DNA of 64,000 nucleotides from Rubrolithibacter sp043763625 (GTDB lineage Bacteria; Bacteroidota; Bacteroidia; Sphingobacteriales; Sphingobacteriaceae): NCBI GenBank assembly GCA_043763625.1, contig JAYULL010000009.1, forward strand, positions 8,852 to 72,851, in the 5' to 3' direction. The translations under genes and the position numbers were made by a program. Of the stretch, positions 7,319 through 16,032 are shown piece by piece. The stretch's first letter is position 1, and each line of letters begins with the position of its first letter. The notes below the pieces were generated by a model. It saw only the letters and a program-made list of their open reading frames with translations. It had not been told where the DNA came from and ran no database searches.

Positions 7319-9133
7319 ATGGATGTTTTAACTCTTTTCGGGGCCTTAAGCCTAACCATTCCGATTTCGGTGATACAAGGATTAGTTATTATCGCGGCAG
7401 TAAAAATCATTGAAGCTGTTTTGCCGAAACTCTCCGCGGAAGCGAAGTTTAAGTTGTATTATGCAGCGCTTATCTGTTTGTTTGGGGGTTTCATTATCAC
7501 CCTATCTACAATTTATTATTCAGCAAGTACACGGATTAGCTTCCCCTTAACCCTTACACCAATTCCGATAAAAATTGAATCGGCGAAAACAACTGTACTT
7601 CCCTACACCTTTTGGGTCGGAATCGCCTACTTTTCAGCACTTATCTTTCAGCTGCTTTGGTATGCGGCCGGACTATTTGCAATTGCTCAAATCAAAAAAT
7701 CAAAAACCTTAAAAGAGATTGAAGAATGGAACCTAAAACTATCTTGTTTAAAAGAGAAGCTGCAAATTTCCAAAACCGTAGAGCTCTATTTTACCGATAT
7801 AGTTTCGAGTCCCTTTACAATAGGCTGTCTGAAACCAATAATCATCTTCCCCGTTGCAGCTGTTAATAACTTGAGCCCCGAGCAAGTAGAGGCAATTTTA
7901 CTTCATGAATTAGCGCACATTAAACGCAACGATTATCTGTTGAACCTTTTTCAACGCCTGTTTGAAATAGTACTCTTCTTTAATCCTGCGGCTTGGATAC
8001 TTTCTAAAGTGATAAAATCGGAACGTGAATATTGCTGCGACGATATTGTTATTGCAAGATTAAACCCGGTTTCTTATGCCCGTGCTCTCCTTGCATTGCA
8101 AGAAAATGCCCGCAATCCTCTTGCTTTAGCAATGCCGGCAGCAGCCGGAAAAAAATATACATTATTAACAAGAATTAAAAGATTAACAGTTATGAAAACT
8201 ATTGAAACCACACTTAAACATCGGCTCATTGCAGTATTGGCAATTTTAAGCATAGGTTTATCAGTCGCATTTGCGCTTCCGAAAACGAACGTAAAAGAAC
8301 CCGGGAAAAAAGGTGATACTATTATAACAGTAAACAATCGAACCGGAGCCCGGCATTATACAATCAAGCGGGCTATTTCTTCAGACACAACACCTAAAGC
8401 GATTAAACAAATTATAATAAGGAAAGAAGTAATTAACGAAGACTCAACCGGTGTGGATACATCGAAGACTGCGCTAATTGAAAAAAGCATGCAAAAGGTC
8501 TCTGAGGAGATGGAAAAAGTAGGAAAAGAAATGGAAGACTTCTATTCGAGCAAAGAATGGACCGACCATTTTAAGGAAATGGAAAATATGGGAAAGGAAA
8601 TGGAGAAAAAATTTAACAGTCCTGAATGGAAAGCTTACGAAAAAGCTTTAGAAAAAAATGCGGATGAAATGAGTAAACACTTTTCAGGTAAGGAGTTTCA
8701 AGACCTTCAAAAGAGCCTTGAAAAAACAGGAAAAGATTTAGAAAAGAACCCGGGTAATAAGGCCAAGAAATTACATTTAGAGGATTTGAAAAACAAAAAC
8801 CTTCAGTTCAACAAAAGTTTTCAAAACCTTAATAAGAACACAGAAAAAACTGTGGCTCGATTAAAAGAGAAATTGGACAAAAAATTCGGGGATGAGCATA
8901 AAACTTTTAACCATGAAGAATTGAACAGGATTAGTGAGGAATTGAACAAAAAGTTTCAGTCGAAAGAATTGAACAAGAAAATGGCAGATTTAAGTTTAAA
9001 AATGGCAGATTTGTCCAAAGAACTGCAACTAAATTTAAAAGATTTTAAACTCGATTTCGAAACGCTGCCCGAAACTCCTGAAGTACCGGAAAAACCTGAA
9101 GTGCCTGAACAACCGGAACTTCAAGAAAAATAA
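7319..9133 (+). CDS. BlaR1-like M56 membrane metallopeptidase with 23-residue repeat sensor tail
   Basis: This 604-residue protein is the likely signal-transducing protease for the preceding repressor. About three membrane segments precede a cytoplasmic zinc-protease domain with HELAHIKRND (H196, E197, H200) and a third-ligand region SEREYCCDD. A fourth membrane segment lies near residues 302-322. The extracytoplasmic C-terminus is not a penicillin-binding domain. It is about 280 residues of Lys/Glu/Met-rich coiled coil containing three consecutive 23-residue repeats (residues 411-433, 434-456, 457-479), then a Pro/Glu-rich end (PEVPEKPEVPEQPE). The start lies one base after the repressor stop, so the two are co-transcribed. 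Peptidase family is certain; what the tail senses is unknown. Confidence 0.9.
   Translation: MDVLTLFGALSLTIPISVIQGLVIIAAVKIIEAVLPKLSAEAKFKLYYAALICLFGGFIITLSTIYYSASTRISFPLTLTPIPIKIESAKTTVLPYTFWVGIAYFSALIFQLLWYAAGLFAIAQIKKSKTLKEIEEWNLKLSCLKEKLQISKTVELYFTDIVSSPFTIGCLKPIIIFPVAAVNNLSPEQVEAILLHELAHIKRNDYLLNLFQRLFEIVLFFNPAAWILSKVIKSEREYCCDDIVIARLNPVSYARALLALQENARNPLALAMPAAAGKKYTLLTRIKRLTVMKTIETTLKHRLIAVLAILSIGLSVAFALPKTNVKEPGKKGDTIITVNNRTGARHYTIKRAISSDTTPKAIKQIIIRKEVINEDSTGVDTSKTALIEKSMQKVSEEMEKVGKEMEDFYSSKEWTDHFKEMENMGKEMEKKFNSPEWKAYEKALEKNADEMSKHFSGKEFQDLQKSLEKTGKDLEKNPGNKAKKLHLEDLKNKNLQFNKSFQNLNKNTEKTVARLKEKLDKKFGDEHKTFNHEELNRISEELNKKFQSKELNKKMADLSLKMADLSKELQLNLKDFKLDFETLPETPEVPEKPEVPEQPELQEK
8549..8755 (+). 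repeat. Three tandem 69-bp coding repeats (23 residues each)
   Basis: Within the M56 protein, units start at SKEW, SPEW and GKEF. Each carries an aromatic at position 4, KxxEK or a similar core, and KxME/KxLEK near its end. A partial earlier unit (VSEEMEKVGKEMEDFY) precedes them. The units align at protein level without gaps but have diverged at DNA level. Confidence 0.75.
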
Positions 9134-9137
9134 GTTT

Positions 9138-9160
9138 AAGGGCGAGAGCCCTTTTTTTGT
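9138..9160 (+). terminator. Rho-independent terminator of the repressor/M56 operon
   Basis: A 6-bp stem, AAGGGC with GCCCTT, encloses a GAGA loop and is followed by a run of T. It starts five bases after the M56 stop codon. Confidence 0.85.
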
Positions 9161-9226
9161 TTTTACGCTAATAAAATGACCCGGCATTGAAACGGCGGTT
9201 AATTTGCTTTAATGATATTTGCAACT

Positions 9227-9790
9227 ATGATTCTGAATATTAAAAACATGGTTTGTCCACGCTGCATAACTGCGGTAGAACGGGTGTTTTCGGAATCAGG
9301 ATTTAAAAATTTCAGGGTCGCTTTGGGCGCCGTAGACATTGACGGAAAACTTGATGATCGAGAAAAAGACCTTTTAAATAATAGGCTTCTCCCTTTAGGT
9401 TTTGAATTAATTGATGATAGGAAAAGCAGGATTATCGAATCAATTAAAAATCTTATCATCCAAAAAATCCATCATGAAAACTTAGAAGAACTTACCGTAA
9501 ACTGGTCCGATTTCTTATCAGACAAGCTCCCTTTTGATTATAAATACCTTAGCCGGCTTTTCTCTTCGGTTGAAGGAATTACGATAGAACAATCCATCAT
9601 CCGGCAAAAAATAGAAAAAGTCAAAGAGCTTTTAGTGTACGATGAGCTTACACTGTCTCAAATTGCACATAAACTAGGCTATAGCAGTCCCGCACATCTT
9701 AGCAATCAATTCAAAAATGTAACCGGTTTAACCCCTCGAGATTTTAAAGAATTAGGTTTAAGAAACCGAAAACCTTTAAATGAAGCGTAA
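9227..9790 (+). CDS. AraC-family regulator with N-terminal HMA-like domain
   Basis: The protein (187 residues from ATG 9227; an ATG at 9212 is also in frame) begins with a ferredoxin-like stretch, LNIKNMVCPRCI, whose CPRC resembles the CxxC of heavy-metal-associated domains. The C-terminal half is an AraC-type helix-turn-helix ending in the family signature around SQIAHKLGYSSPAHLSNQFK and TGLTPRDFKELG. Small HMA-AraC proteins are common in Bacteroidota, but their signal is not well established. The residues suggest metal or redox sensing. It stands alone, after a terminator and convergent with the esterase gene, with no metal transporter next to it. The AraC part is certain; the metal-sensing role is inferred. 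Confidence 0.85.
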   Translation: MILNIKNMVCPRCITAVERVFSESGFKNFRVALGAVDIDGKLDDREKDLLNNRLLPLGFELIDDRKSRIIESIKNLIIQKIHHENLEELTVNWSDFLSDKLPFDYKYLSRLFSSVEGITIEQSIIRQKIEKVKELLVYDELTLSQIAHKLGYSSPAHLSNQFKNVTGLTPRDFKELGLRNRKPLNEA

Positions 9791-9854
9791 TTTGTTTCTT
9801 CAGAACTTATAGAACCTGAATATTCGTACACGACAATGCCGCAGTTAAGAAGTT

Positions 9855-11249
9855 TTACTTGTCCCAATCATCAGTCCTAAAGGGCGCTACCGGTAGTCCT
9901 TCTTTGCCGAAAATATCTGCCATAGAAGTATTATCGAAGCCGAAGCGCACGGCCGAAGGGTTCTTAACTTGCGGAGAGGAAACAACTATTGTATTTCCCT
10001 TTACTTCCGCTTTCGCATCAACGAAGTTTTTATCATCACCGGCAATTTTAAAACCCGAAATGGTTTTGTTTTTTGCTTTAAATCCGGTAGCGGCATTATC
10101 AAACGTTAGCTTAACCTTTCCGTTTTCGGCTTTCATGCTTTTATACATCGGACTTTTATAAGCCCCCACAGTTTTACCGTAAGTCTCGGCCATCGCCAAA
10201 TTTGCCAGCCGTTTACCTACGTCAATTTTATTTTTAGGATGAATATCTTTAATGTCATCCACCAAATCGGAGATTACAACCATTCCCGTTTTCGGCAGCA
10301 TGTCAAGAAGCTTGGCTTGCTGTTCGCGTAGCAGTTGCGATTTGGATCCTTCGCCGTAAGTATAAGGAGCAATTTGAACGTAATAAAACGGAAACTCTTT
10401 ACCGAAATCGCTTCGCCAAGAATTAATAAGGGTTTGCATTAATTGCGAATACGTTTTGGCTTTCCCCACATTTGATTCTCCCTGATACCATAAGGCTCCG
10501 GCAATTCCGTAAGGCTTAAGCGGAGCAATCATCCCGTTATAAGTTGTTCCGGCAACACCCGGCCACCAGTCGAATTTGTCGGTGTATGCATTTGCTTTAA
10601 GTACCGGATCATTTTCTACCGCCTCTTTAGGTATCCACACTTCGGCAGGTGTTCCTCCCCACGAAGAATTTATAATACCTACCGGCACATTCAAATTCTT
10701 TTGAATCTCTTTTGCGAAGAAATAGCCTACGGCTGACGTTGTTCTTACCGTTTGCGGATTGCACACTGTCCAGCTTGCTTTAACATCTTCTTGTGGATTA
10801 TCGGCGCCCATATGCGGAATATCGAAAAAACGTATATTGGCATTATTAGCGGCAGCAGCTTCTTCATCGCCTTTAAAAACTTTGGCATTAATGCTCCATT
10901 CCATATTTGACTGACCGCTGCATAACCAAACTTCACCCAGCAAAACGTTGTTAACATCAACCCTGCTACTGCCTATAACACTCAGCATGTACGGACCGCC
11001 CGCTTCGCCGGTCCGAATTTTAGTTATCCATTTACCGTTATTGGCGACTTTGGTTGTAACGGTGTCGGTTTTACTCCAAGTTCCTGTAATTTTAAGTGTT
11101 TCGCCGGCACCTCCCCAGCCCCATACCGAAACTTCAGAATTACGCTGAAGCACCAGATTATCGGTAAAAATCGCCGGAAGAACAACTTTAGCGAAAGCAC
11201 TTGTGCCGGCAAGCAAGAATAAAAAACTATAAATAATTCTCTTGGTCAT
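9855..11249 (-). CDS. Secreted sialate O-acetylesterase (SGNH-like)
   Basis: This 464-residue enzyme removes O-acetyl groups from sialic acids or other carbohydrate polymers. A signal peptide ends near SAFA (about residues 1-20). A short beta-sandwich domain (LVLQRNSEVSVWG) is followed by the SGNH hydrolase block WLCSGQSNMEW, whose Ser is the expected nucleophile. Further blocks are GIINSSWGGTPAEVWIP, LWYQGESNVG, and DIHPKNK, which carries the catalytic Asp and His. The length is normal. It is a lone gene with no sialidase or transporter beside it; its upstream region is shared with the divergent TlpA-like kinase. Confidence 0.93.
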   Translation of the reverse strand: MTKRIIYSFLFLLAGTSAFAKVVLPAIFTDNLVLQRNSEVSVWGWGGAGETLKITGTWSKTDTVTTKVANNGKWITKIRTGEAGGPYMLSVIGSSRVDVNNVLLGEVWLCSGQSNMEWSINAKVFKGDEEAAAANNANIRFFDIPHMGADNPQEDVKASWTVCNPQTVRTTSAVGYFFAKEIQKNLNVPVGIINSSWGGTPAEVWIPKEAVENDPVLKANAYTDKFDWWPGVAGTTYNGMIAPLKPYGIAGALWYQGESNVGKAKTYSQLMQTLINSWRSDFGKEFPFYYVQIAPYTYGEGSKSQLLREQQAKLLDMLPKTGMVVISDLVDDIKDIHPKNKIDVGKRLANLAMAETYGKTVGAYKSPMYKSMKAENGKVKLTFDNAATGFKAKNKTISGFKIAGDDKNFVDAKAEVKGNTIVVSSPQVKNPSAVRFGFDNTSMADIFGKEGLPVAPFRTDDWDK

Positions 11250-11260
11250 GTTTAATTGGT

Positions 11261-11289
11261 TTTGAAATCAAACATAAATTTTAATATTG
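11261..11289 (+). promoter_or_regulatory. Candidate promoter of the kinase/LytTR locus
   Basis: TTTG at 11261-11264 and TAATATTG at 11282-11289 (one mismatch from TAnnTTTG) are 17 nt apart. Transcription would begin near 11296, leaving a leader of about 98 nt before the ATG at 11394. Confidence 0.4.
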
Positions 11290-11393
11290 TGAGTAGCAAT
11301 ACTTACCGAATATTAGGCGAGATGCCCCAATTACTAAATGACCTCATTAAACACCTTTTACTTTACCCTCTTTTGTTTCAAAGCAATACAATT

Positions 11394-14252
11394 ATGAAAC
11401 AGAAAAACACTTTACTCTTACTCGTGCTGTGGTTAGCCCTTTTGCCGGTTTCTCTATTTGCACAAAAAGCAAAAGGAATTTTTAATTTGAAGGAGGGAGA
11501 TTGGTTTGAGATGCGGGTGAAGTACAATAAGCAAAACAAACTTTTTGGCTGGTTAGATGAGGGAGATTTTAAGCGAGAATACCTGTTGCGATATCAACTT
11601 AAGAAGCAATTCGAAAATGGCGACCAACAATATGACATAACATTAAAACGCGTTAAGATTAAAGTATTTTATAAAGCTCTTGATTCTTGGCAAGGTTACG
11701 ACTCGTATTACCCAACCTATTTAGGCAAAGCGCCGCATCTCTTCAAGGAAGTAAAAACGCCTGTGTTGGTTTCCATCAAGGAGAATCAGGCTAAGGTTGA
11801 ACCATTACCGGACAAACCGAATAGTATGGAATTATCACAAGTAAGTCCGAAACGAAACTTTTTCCCCGGAACTAACTATTGGAAAGAGTACATTACAAAT
11901 AGCGAGATCGGCCTTATTACGAGGCTGATTGTGGATCCAATTAAGAAAGTTTCTACAGGCGAACTGACTGCCGCTTTTGATACTAAAGTTGGTTTTCAGT
12001 CTACCGGACTGGTAAAAACAAAGATTTGTGATATAAACAATACGCCGATACGTTATTTGACCGATATTAAAACCAATGTACCGGCTTTTATTGATCTTAA
12101 TTCCGGTAGTTCGATCGTGTTAACCGCTGCCTCTTTTAAACTACCCCCTAACGCACTAATAAAGGGCAGGATTGAAAATCTGAGCAAAAAGGATGAAGCA
12201 AGTATTTTTTTAGGAAATGAATTAACCACAGTGGATTTGAGACATGATGATCCGGATCCGGAAAGTATCTCTCTCCCGGTAAATCTTAAAAGTATAAATA
12301 CTCGTTTTATCAATCTTAAAAATGAACAATTTACCATTTTAATGAAGCCCGGCGATACGGTAATAATTACCGGTGATGGCAAAGATTTAGTAAACACTAT
12401 TCGTTTTTCCGGGAATGTAACAAACGACCAAGCCTTCTATAAAGAATTTAAGGAAGCTTATCTAAAGCAAGATTATAACAGTTATCACCAGAACATTCAA
12501 AAAATAAAAACGGCGAAAGAGTTCGAAAAATTTGAAGGCCAAAATGAGAAGGCTGTAGAAAATCTTTTTGAAAAATATAAAGGAAAAATAAGTGCGGAAG
12601 GCCTTGCGTTTAGCCGCAACGAATGGAACTTTCTTAAAGCAATTTCCAAGCTTGGTTTTCTTCAGAATAATCGATACCTGGCGGATACAACTTCTGTTTA
12701 TCCGCTTAAAAACTATCCCGAAAATTTCTTTCTTGAAATCGATACTCTTTCGCTAACTATGAATAATTACGACTATACCTATAACTACAACTACTATTTC
12801 AAACCTTGGTATATGCCGTATTTGTCTGCCAAGGTGCAAGCAACGAGCTCTTCTTTTGAATACTCTTTCTATAACGATCTTTATCTGTCACTCGTTTCTT
12901 TAAAAGGTTATGCGGCTTACAAGGTTGTATTCGATTTAATAAATGGACGACTTGAAGAAGATAATTGGCAACGGAATCTGAAAATAGAACCCTTTTATGA
13001 ACAGTTTATTGAAAGATGCAAGGACCCGGAACTGTTGGATTCTTTAAAGCGAAAATGGGCCATTAACGAAAGCTGGAAACCGGGAAACCCTTCTCCGCTG
13101 ACAAAGTTGAAATTGCTGAACGGCAAAAATTTTGACTTAACTCAATTCAAAGGAAGGCCTTTCTGCCTTATGGTGAGCGGCATCGGATCATCAGATTTAA
13201 ACCGCAGTCTTCAACATATTAAACAGACTAAACCGGATATCCCTATTGTAGTGGCAGTAGTTATTAACCGGTGGAATAGCGGAGCGGATCTCGACACCTC
13301 TCTTTTAAAACTTCCCAATGTCACGTTCGTCAAAATATCTAAAAGTGAGCGCCAAATCGGAAGCTTAAATTCCACGGGCCTTGCCGGGAATAAGAGTTTC
13401 TTCTTCGACAGATGGTTTCGGGTTGTAGATAATAACATACCGCTCAGACAAAGCGATTCGACAGTTTTGGATACACTTTTCCAAAAAGCCGTCAACGCCG
13501 AACACTACTCGCCCCAACAAAAAGCCGAATTTAAAAAGCTAACCGTTTGGGGTGTTAGCACAGCGCTGATTACGGCATTTATCGGAATTACAATCTACCG
13601 AGTGCAAACTAAAAAGGTTAAGAAAGAAGAAGCTGTAAAACGCCGAATCAAAGAACTGGAGGTGAAAGCCATTCGTTCGCAAATGAACCCGCATTTTGTA
13701 TTTAATGCACTTAACTCTATTCAATCACTTATTAATGCTAATCAGTTTAAAGAAGCTAATGTTTACTTAGCAAAGTTTGCGGTGTTGCTTCGCGGAGTTT
13801 TAAATAATTCGGAGAGGAATTTTGTTTCGTTGGCTGATGAGTTAGAGTCTGTAAAGCTTTATTGTGAGTTGGAGCAACTGCGCTTTAATTTTAAGTTAGA
13901 AATAGAAACCGACAAAGAAGTAAATCCGGATTTAACCGAAATTCCGGGAATGATTATACAACCTTTGGTAGAAAACGCAATCGTTCACGGTCTGGCTCCT
14001 AAAACAGGAGCCGGGTTGCTGACCATAAAAATCGACAAAGAAAATAAACTGCTTAAAATTGCGGTCAGCGATAACGGTGTAGGCTTAAATCACCGAAAAA
14101 CCGATAGTTTAAGTCAAAAAGGATTCGGGTTGAAACTGGTTGAAGAACGGTTAAAAGTTTTAAATTTCGACGGAAGAAATGCCGGGTTAAACGTATTTGC
14201 AAATCAAGATACCGGAACAACCGCATTAATCTTAATCCCGGAAACGGCATGA
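11394..14252 (+). CDS. LytS-type histidine kinase with TlpA/thioredoxin-like extracytoplasmic domain
   Basis: This 952-residue sensor has an N-terminal signal peptide (MKQKNTLLLLVLW, ending near LFAQ), which decides the ATG at 11394 over the longer frame from 11256. The next 700 residues are exported. One segment (MKPGDTVIITGDGKD then FSGN) is typical of the N-terminal domain of TlpA-family reductases. A thioredoxin-like segment starts near residue 565, but the expected CxxC is replaced by SGIGSS. One membrane helix at about 716-738 leads to a short coiled coil and a His_kinase domain with RSQMNPHFVFNALN (H767). The ATPase N-box is IQPLVENAIVHG, with a later DNGVG. The gene overlaps the regulator by four bases (ATGA). 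A non-catalytic thioredoxin fold as ligand sensor is inferred. Confidence 0.88.
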   Translation: MKQKNTLLLLVLWLALLPVSLFAQKAKGIFNLKEGDWFEMRVKYNKQNKLFGWLDEGDFKREYLLRYQLKKQFENGDQQYDITLKRVKIKVFYKALDSWQGYDSYYPTYLGKAPHLFKEVKTPVLVSIKENQAKVEPLPDKPNSMELSQVSPKRNFFPGTNYWKEYITNSEIGLITRLIVDPIKKVSTGELTAAFDTKVGFQSTGLVKTKICDINNTPIRYLTDIKTNVPAFIDLNSGSSIVLTAASFKLPPNALIKGRIENLSKKDEASIFLGNELTTVDLRHDDPDPESISLPVNLKSINTRFINLKNEQFTILMKPGDTVIITGDGKDLVNTIRFSGNVTNDQAFYKEFKEAYLKQDYNSYHQNIQKIKTAKEFEKFEGQNEKAVENLFEKYKGKISAEGLAFSRNEWNFLKAISKLGFLQNNRYLADTTSVYPLKNYPENFFLEIDTLSLTMNNYDYTYNYNYYFKPWYMPYLSAKVQATSSSFEYSFYNDLYLSLVSLKGYAAYKVVFDLINGRLEEDNWQRNLKIEPFYEQFIERCKDPELLDSLKRKWAINESWKPGNPSPLTKLKLLNGKNFDLTQFKGRPFCLMVSGIGSSDLNRSLQHIKQTKPDIPIVVAVVINRWNSGADLDTSLLKLPNVTFVKISKSERQIGSLNSTGLAGNKSFFFDRWFRVVDNNIPLRQSDSTVLDTLFQKAVNAEHYSPQQKAEFKKLTVWGVSTALITAFIGITIYRVQTKKVKKEEAVKRRIKELEVKAIRSQMNPHFVFNALNSIQSLINANQFKEANVYLAKFAVLLRGVLNNSERNFVSLADELESVKLYCELEQLRFNFKLEIETDKEVNPDLTEIPGMIIQPLVENAIVHGLAPKTGAGLLTIKIDKENKLLKIAVSDNGVGLNHRKTDSLSQKGFGLKLVEERLKVLNFDGRNAGLNVFANQDTGTTALILIPETA

Positions 14253-14998
14253 ATTTAAGGAGCATTATAATTGACGACGAAACAAAAAGCCGAAATAATC
14301 TTCGCGACTTATTGAAAGAATATTGCCCTTCCGTTGAAGTTGTAGCCGAAGCTTCCTCGGCAGTTGAAGCTTTTAAAGCGGTAAAACTACACCTGCCGGA
14401 CTTGCTTTTTCTCGACATCGAATTGCAAGACGGAACCGGTTTCGATGTGCTGAAATCATTAAACGGAAATCAAAACTTCGAAGTAATATTTGTTACCGCT
14501 TTCGATAAGTACGGCATTCAAGCCGTAAAAAATTGCGCCATTGATTATTTGCTTAAGCCGATTAATATTTTTGAACTAACCGCTGCGGTTGAAAAAGCGC
14601 AAACCCAAATCGCACCCAAAAAAGAAAACCTTCGCTTGAAAGAACTTATAGCAAACATTGATCGAAAGGAAGACGAAAAGCGCATTGCTCTCCCCCTTTC
14701 AGACAAGATTGAGTTTGTCGCAATTAATAAAATTATCCGATTTGAAGCCGAAGGAAACTACACACATATTCACTTTGATTCCGGCAAAAAATTGATGGTT
14801 TGCAAAACGCTCAAAGAGTACAACGACTTACTAGAAAATCAAAACTTCATTCGCACCCATCAATCGCATCTGATAAACTTTAAAAAGATTGCGGCGTATG
14901 TTAAAACCGACGGCGGATATATCTCCATGGAAGACGGCAGCCAAATTCCTATTTCCCGCCAAAAGCGAGACGAGGTTTTGAACAGGATTATGAAATAA
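14249..14998 (+). CDS. LytTR-family response regulator
   Basis: This 249-residue regulator is the partner of the overlapping kinase. The receiver domain (residues 1-120) has the acidic pair D9/D10, the phosphoacceptor in LLFLDIELQDG (D56), T in FVTAFDKYG, and K in DYLLKPI. A LytTR DNA-binding domain occupies about 145-249 (IIRFEAEGNYTHIHF, then FIRTHQSHLINFKKI). Its last 33 codons recur twice downstream as isolated fragments (17019-17120 and 19137-19235), marking a duplication history. Likely targets include the secreted-protein genes downstream, but no LytTR direct-repeat operator was identified. Confidence 0.95.
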   Translation: MNLRSIIIDDETKSRNNLRDLLKEYCPSVEVVAEASSAVEAFKAVKLHLPDLLFLDIELQDGTGFDVLKSLNGNQNFEVIFVTAFDKYGIQAVKNCAIDYLLKPINIFELTAAVEKAQTQIAPKKENLRLKELIANIDRKEDEKRIALPLSDKIEFVAINKIIRFEAEGNYTHIHFDSGKKLMVCKTLKEYNDLLENQNFIRTHQSHLINFKKIAAYVKTDGGYISMEDGSQIPISRQKRDEVLNRIMK

Positions 14999-15060
14999 AG
15001 AAATTAGAGAAGGATTATTATTTAGAAAAAAAGATATTTGTTGAACCATTATTTCTAACT

Positions 15061-16032
15061 GTGAGAACAATTTTATTTCTTTTTCTTGGCGTATTTTCTG
15101 CTGTTCCGCGTTTGTTATATGCTCAGTCTTTAACTTTTCAGGGATCAGTTGTCGAAAAAAACGGTCGCACTCCGATCCCATACGCATCGGTTCGACTGAT
15201 TAAAGAAAAAGTAAGCACAAGTGCCGATGATAAGGGAACATTTAGGCTTATCACACTTAATCCTATTGCCGATGATACACTAATAATTTCTGCTGTCAGT
15301 TACCGACCGGTAAAAATTCCGGCATCCCGCTTTACTCACAAGCAAATCATCAGGCTGGAGGACGACATGCAATTTTTGAACGAGGTGAAAATTGCGGCGA
15401 GGGCTAAGCGTAAAACAAAAACTTTAAATCCATTAAGTTTCGAGGAGATCAAGGGGATACAAATAGTTTACTCGGGAGGTGGTACACAAATAGCGAGAAA
15501 GTTTACAGCCCCTACAGAATTCTCCAGGTTGAAGCAGGTAAGCTTAAAAAGATATCTTAAAACAATACACCCTTTCGAAAATCAAAATTGCCGATTTAGA
15601 ATAAGAGTGTATGATGTTGACGAAACAACAGGCGCCCCGGGAAATGATCTTGGCCGGCAAGTGATTGAAGTTGAAGAAACGGTCCTAAAGCAAGTAGTAA
15701 GTATTGACCTTACAAAGTATAATATCGTTATACCTAAAAAAGCTTTCTTTATTGCGATAGAATGGCTTTATATCGGTTTCAACGAATATATACACATTTA
15801 TCTTGAACCACGTTCTAATTCCGTCTTTGAAAGTGATCGAGGCTCAACTGCAGCTATGCTCAGGTATGATATTGAGTATGAACCGCGAATAGATATTGAA
15901 GAGTTTGATAGTAGAAAAGATTATAGGTTAACTGTTTATCAGAAACATCACGACGGAACATGGGGAAATCATGGAATGGACCCTCCTCCTGCTATTTCTG
16001 CTGTTATAACTTATACCGTGTTGAAAAAATGA
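15061..16032 (+). CDS. Secreted CarboxypepD_reg-like protein, copy A1
   Basis: The start is a GTG at 15061, supported by the signal peptide (ending near LLYAQ) that follows directly and by the same GTG in copy A2. After it comes a carboxypeptidase-regulatory-like beta-sandwich (about residues 25-110: GSVVEKNGRTPIPYASVRL, then ADDKGTF). The remaining 200 residues form a second domain I cannot name. It includes FRIRVYDVDETTGAPG and IVIPKKAFFIAIEWLYIGFNE, both conserved in all four proteins of this array. Secretion to periplasm or surface is expected. The stop overlaps the B1 start (ATGA). It is 321-residue A2's paralogue. Function unknown; proximity suggests a link to the TlpA-like kinase. Confidence 0.8.
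   Translation: MRTILFLFLGVFSAVPRLLYAQSLTFQGSVVEKNGRTPIPYASVRLIKEKVSTSADDKGTFRLITLNPIADDTLIISAVSYRPVKIPASRFTHKQIIRLEDDMQFLNEVKIAARAKRKTKTLNPLSFEEIKGIQIVYSGGGTQIARKFTAPTEFSRLKQVSLKRYLKTIHPFENQNCRFRIRVYDVDETTGAPGNDLGRQVIEVEETVLKQVVSIDLTKYNIVIPKKAFFIAIEWLYIGFNEYIHIYLEPRSNSVFESDRGSTAAMLRYDIEYEPRIDIEEFDSRKDYRLTVYQKHHDGTWGNHGMDPPPAISAVITYTVLKK

Noticed and set aside
7319..9133. Beta-lactam resistance locus
   Set aside because: The M56 protein has no penicillin-binding sensor domain and no beta-lactamase or PBP gene is present.
11256..11393. N-terminal extension of 46 residues for the TlpA-like kinase
   Set aside because: The signal peptide begins at the ATG at 11394, and the extension overlaps the promoter candidate.
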